The notes under the pieces were generated by a model. The model was given only the letters and a program-made list of their open reading frames with translations. It was not told the DNA's origin and searched no databases. A stretch of 35,585 bases of DNA from Bacillota bacterium (GTDB lineage: Bacteria; Bacillota; Clostridia; Lachnospirales; Lachnospiraceae), in assembly GCA_023436765.1 (NCBI GenBank), contig JAEZHX010000118.1, positions 1-35,585 on the forward strand, given 5' to 3'. Below are positions 34,055-35,585 of this stretch, piece after piece. Both the position numbers and the translations under genes were made by a program. Numbering within the stretch: position 1 is the stretch's first letter; every line of letters starts with the position of its first letter.

Positions 34055-34415
34055 AAGTATACCTCCATACATGTAAACTAATCGGAAACCTCTGTTCTCC
34101 TTCTTAGCTTCGTCAACTATCTTCCGCTCGGGTATTTCATTCTTCCGTTATATTAATTATCGGTTTTTTCTATAGTTTCATAAACCTTCCATATTATTAT
34201 TTTATTCTATTTTGCGCTTAAAAACAAGGTTAAGGAGATAATTCCCTGAAAAACATGATAAAATATTACAATATCATAAAGTTAAACTGTTATATTCCTT
34301 TGAGACTCAATATCGTAGGAGTGCTAATCGGAAGTAAAATAAAAACCGGCATACACCGGTTCTTATCGCTTTGGTCTAAAGATCTGATGTAGCCTATAAT
34401 AGGTACATTCTAAGA
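34055..34415. other. Intergenic region with promoter and terminator
   Basis: A 361-bp gene-free gap. It holds the terminator of the MAF gene (34336-34361) and a plausible minus-strand promoter, TTGTTT, 17 nt, TAAAAT, in the AT-rich part around 34195-34230. This leaves a long leader of about 140 nt to the secreted-protein start. I recognised no riboswitch there. Confidence 0.5.
34336..34361 (-). terminator. Terminator after the MAF-type gene
   Basis: AACCGG (34344-34349), a 6-nt loop and CCGGTT (34356-34361). On the minus strand it is followed by TTTATTTTA. It lies 55 nt past the stop at 34416 and separates this gene from the secreted-protein operon. Confidence 0.75.
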
Positions 34416-35585
34416 TCATTTTTTCAATACATCTGTAAGTCTTGCAATCCTCATGCCCTTTATCTTTGCTCCACCCTCTGTCGCATCAATAAACTCAATT
34501 CCCTTCACATCTCGGATACGATTTTCGATCCAATTCCGGAATATATCCAGACTACGGCTGGTACTTATCAGATTACCATGGATATCCTCCACCTGTCTCA
34601 TATCCTGCAACTGTGAAACATTCCTTCGGGAAGTGTCGCTGGCATGGGCATAATGATCCGTATAAGCCAGATCCAGCCCTAAGAAGATAATGCGGCTGCA
34701 GCCGAATGAAATACCGATATCCAGGGCAGTCGTACTAACAGAACCGCCGGTCTGAAACAGCATTAACCCCTTCTCCCTGGCGAGATCCTCAGCCTTCGGA
34801 TAATCCTTCTGACAGACCAGATACTTCTTTCCCTTATAATTAGCTGCAAACCCATGGTATGCTGTCGATAGATAAATCATGGGTACATCGCAATCTTCTA
34901 AGCCTGCAATTTGCTTATATACTCTGGGATTCGGGTCCGTGACCAGAACGTAATCCGGCTTTATCCCTACATTCATCAGCTTCTTGAATACGGTTCCGGT
35001 CGCCAGGATAATGCCCTGGTCTCCGACCTCCTTCAGCTGTAGGAAGTTCTTATCCAGGGAAGGGCCGGCTGCGACGATATACAGAGATTTACCTTGGAAA
35101 GTTTCCAGCAAGTCATCAACCGGATCGTCAAAATTATGGATATTCCTACCGAAATTACCGTTTAGGAGCGGCAACTGATTCTTGGCAGCATTATACTGAA
35201 TAAAGTAATTCTCCAGTTTCTCCTTGATGGGACTGTCGGGAAGCGCCTGAAGGGATGGATAATGGATGACGAACTCTGTATTCTCTTCAATATCTTCAAT
35301 TCGGGAAGCCAACCTGCTGAAATCAGGATCATAAACCAATTTTATCTTTGTATCCGTGAAAATCTTGATATGTTCCCCGTAAGCACAAGCAAGCTTGATG
35401 ATATTGAGGTCGCTCTCATATACCTCAATTTTTAAAGACTCGTTTAGTATTAATAGCTCCTGAATATGGCACCCAAGGCCAAGGCCATAGATAATGTATG
35501 AATTCCTACTACTTTGATACCAGGAAGCTGCCAATGCTGCTGCCTCCTTCCACACATTAATATTACTGTGCAGATAACGCTTTCT
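34416..35585 (-). CDS. MAF/DUF115-type glycosyltransferase (5' end outside window)
   Basis: The frame enters from the right edge (RYLHSNIN precedes the first listed GTG codon), so at least 389 residues are seen and the true start is outside. The Rossmann-like region YIIYGLGLGCHIQELL, ESDLNIIKLACA, VYDPDF, HYPSLQ is followed by the DUF115 (MptE-like) core: LYIVAAGPSLDKN, ILATGTVFKKLMN, VLVTDPNPRVYK, FQTGGSVSTTALDIG and IIFLGLDLAYTD. Such motility-associated-factor proteins attach pseudaminic or legionaminic acid to flagellin and probably other surface proteins. No flagellar gene is present in this window. The N-terminal half closely matches the shorter protein at 30067. A terminator follows it. 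Confidence 0.88.
   Translation of the reverse strand, partial: RKRYLHSNINVWKEAAALAASWYQSSRNSYIIYGLGLGCHIQELLILNESLKIEVYESDLNIIKLACAYGEHIKIFTDTKIKLVYDPDFSRLASRIEDIEENTEFVIHYPSLQALPDSPIKEKLENYFIQYNAAKNQLPLLNGNFGRNIHNFDDPVDDLLETFQGKSLYIVAAGPSLDKNFLQLKEVGDQGIILATGTVFKKLMNVGIKPDYVLVTDPNPRVYKQIAGLEDCDVPMIYLSTAYHGFAANYKGKKYLVCQKDYPKAEDLAREKGLMLFQTGGSVSTTALDIGISFGCSRIIFLGLDLAYTDHYAHASDTSRRNVSQLQDMRQVEDIHGNLISTSRSLDIFRNWIENRIRDVKGIEFIDATEGGAKIKGMRIARLTDVLKK

Noticed and set aside
34055..34340. Cyclic-di-GMP riboswitch before the secreted-protein gene
   Set aside because: The leader is AT-rich and lacks the conserved GEMM core elements; only promoter-like hexamers were seen.

Overview
The window looks like a chromosomal segment of a low-to-middle-GC anaerobic Firmicute, most likely a Lachnospiraceae-type clostridium. 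The grounds are the gene order uvrC-hprK-ROK kinase-murB-rapZ-whiA-HPr-like, the dnaE-pfkA pair, purine-rich Shine-Dalgarno sites close to AGGAGG, several TTG starts, a lone [FeFe]-hydrogenase-like protein and a bacteriohemerythrin. I see no rRNA, tRNA, CRISPR array, transposase or phage gene. The species call is inference from gene content.

Layout. 1-1746 (minus): an operon of a VanZ-like protein, a small membrane protein and the N-terminal part of a probable aminopeptidase that leaves the window. 1935-3176 (plus): a ferredoxin/[FeFe]-hydrogenase-like protein. 3266-6297 (minus): a hemerythrin and a large secreted Ig-like-domain protein. 6705-6971 (plus): a small membrane-anchored acidic protein. 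7092-8580 (minus): an ECF sigma factor with an overlapping probable anti-sigma factor, preceded by an ECF-type promoter-like sequence. 8840-10594: an ABC exporter. 10786-15286: dnaE-pfkA. 15483-16925: a membrane-anchored polysaccharide-deacetylase-like protein. 16926-18039: a 1.1-kb gene-free stretch with two unusual palindromic structures. 18040-25223 (minus): uvrC, hprK, ROK glucokinase, murB, rapZ, whiA and a Crh-like protein. 25461-27395: ftsH. 27930-29549 (plus): pyrG behind a transcription attenuator. 29490-29972 (minus): lspA, overlapping the pyrG 3' end on the opposite strand. 30067-35585 (minus): a surface-glycosylation-like cluster with two MAF/DUF115-type proteins (one lacking the catalytic half), a GT2-TPR glycosyltransferase and a secreted protein.

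How the genes fit together. The 18-25 kb operon joins carbon-catabolite control (HprK, and an HPr paralogue with Glu15 and Ser46, so Crh-like), glucose phosphorylation (ROK kinase), wall precursor synthesis (MurB), the RapZ and WhiA regulators and DNA repair (UvrC). PfkA, next in glycolysis, lies with dnaE. The envelope theme recurs in two secreted proteins, the deacetylase, VanZ, LspA, FtsH, the sigma/anti-sigma pair and the glycosylation-like cluster.

The most unusual object is the 620-bp composite at 17415-18034. Two arrays of about 60-bp tandem repeats face each other in inverted orientation around a 100-nt hairpin, immediately after the crh-like stop codon. A second, unrelated 193-bp palindrome lies beside it. 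Next in interest are the pyrG leader, where an upstream 10-mer is identical to one terminator arm and so can form an antiterminator, and the truncated MAF-type protein.
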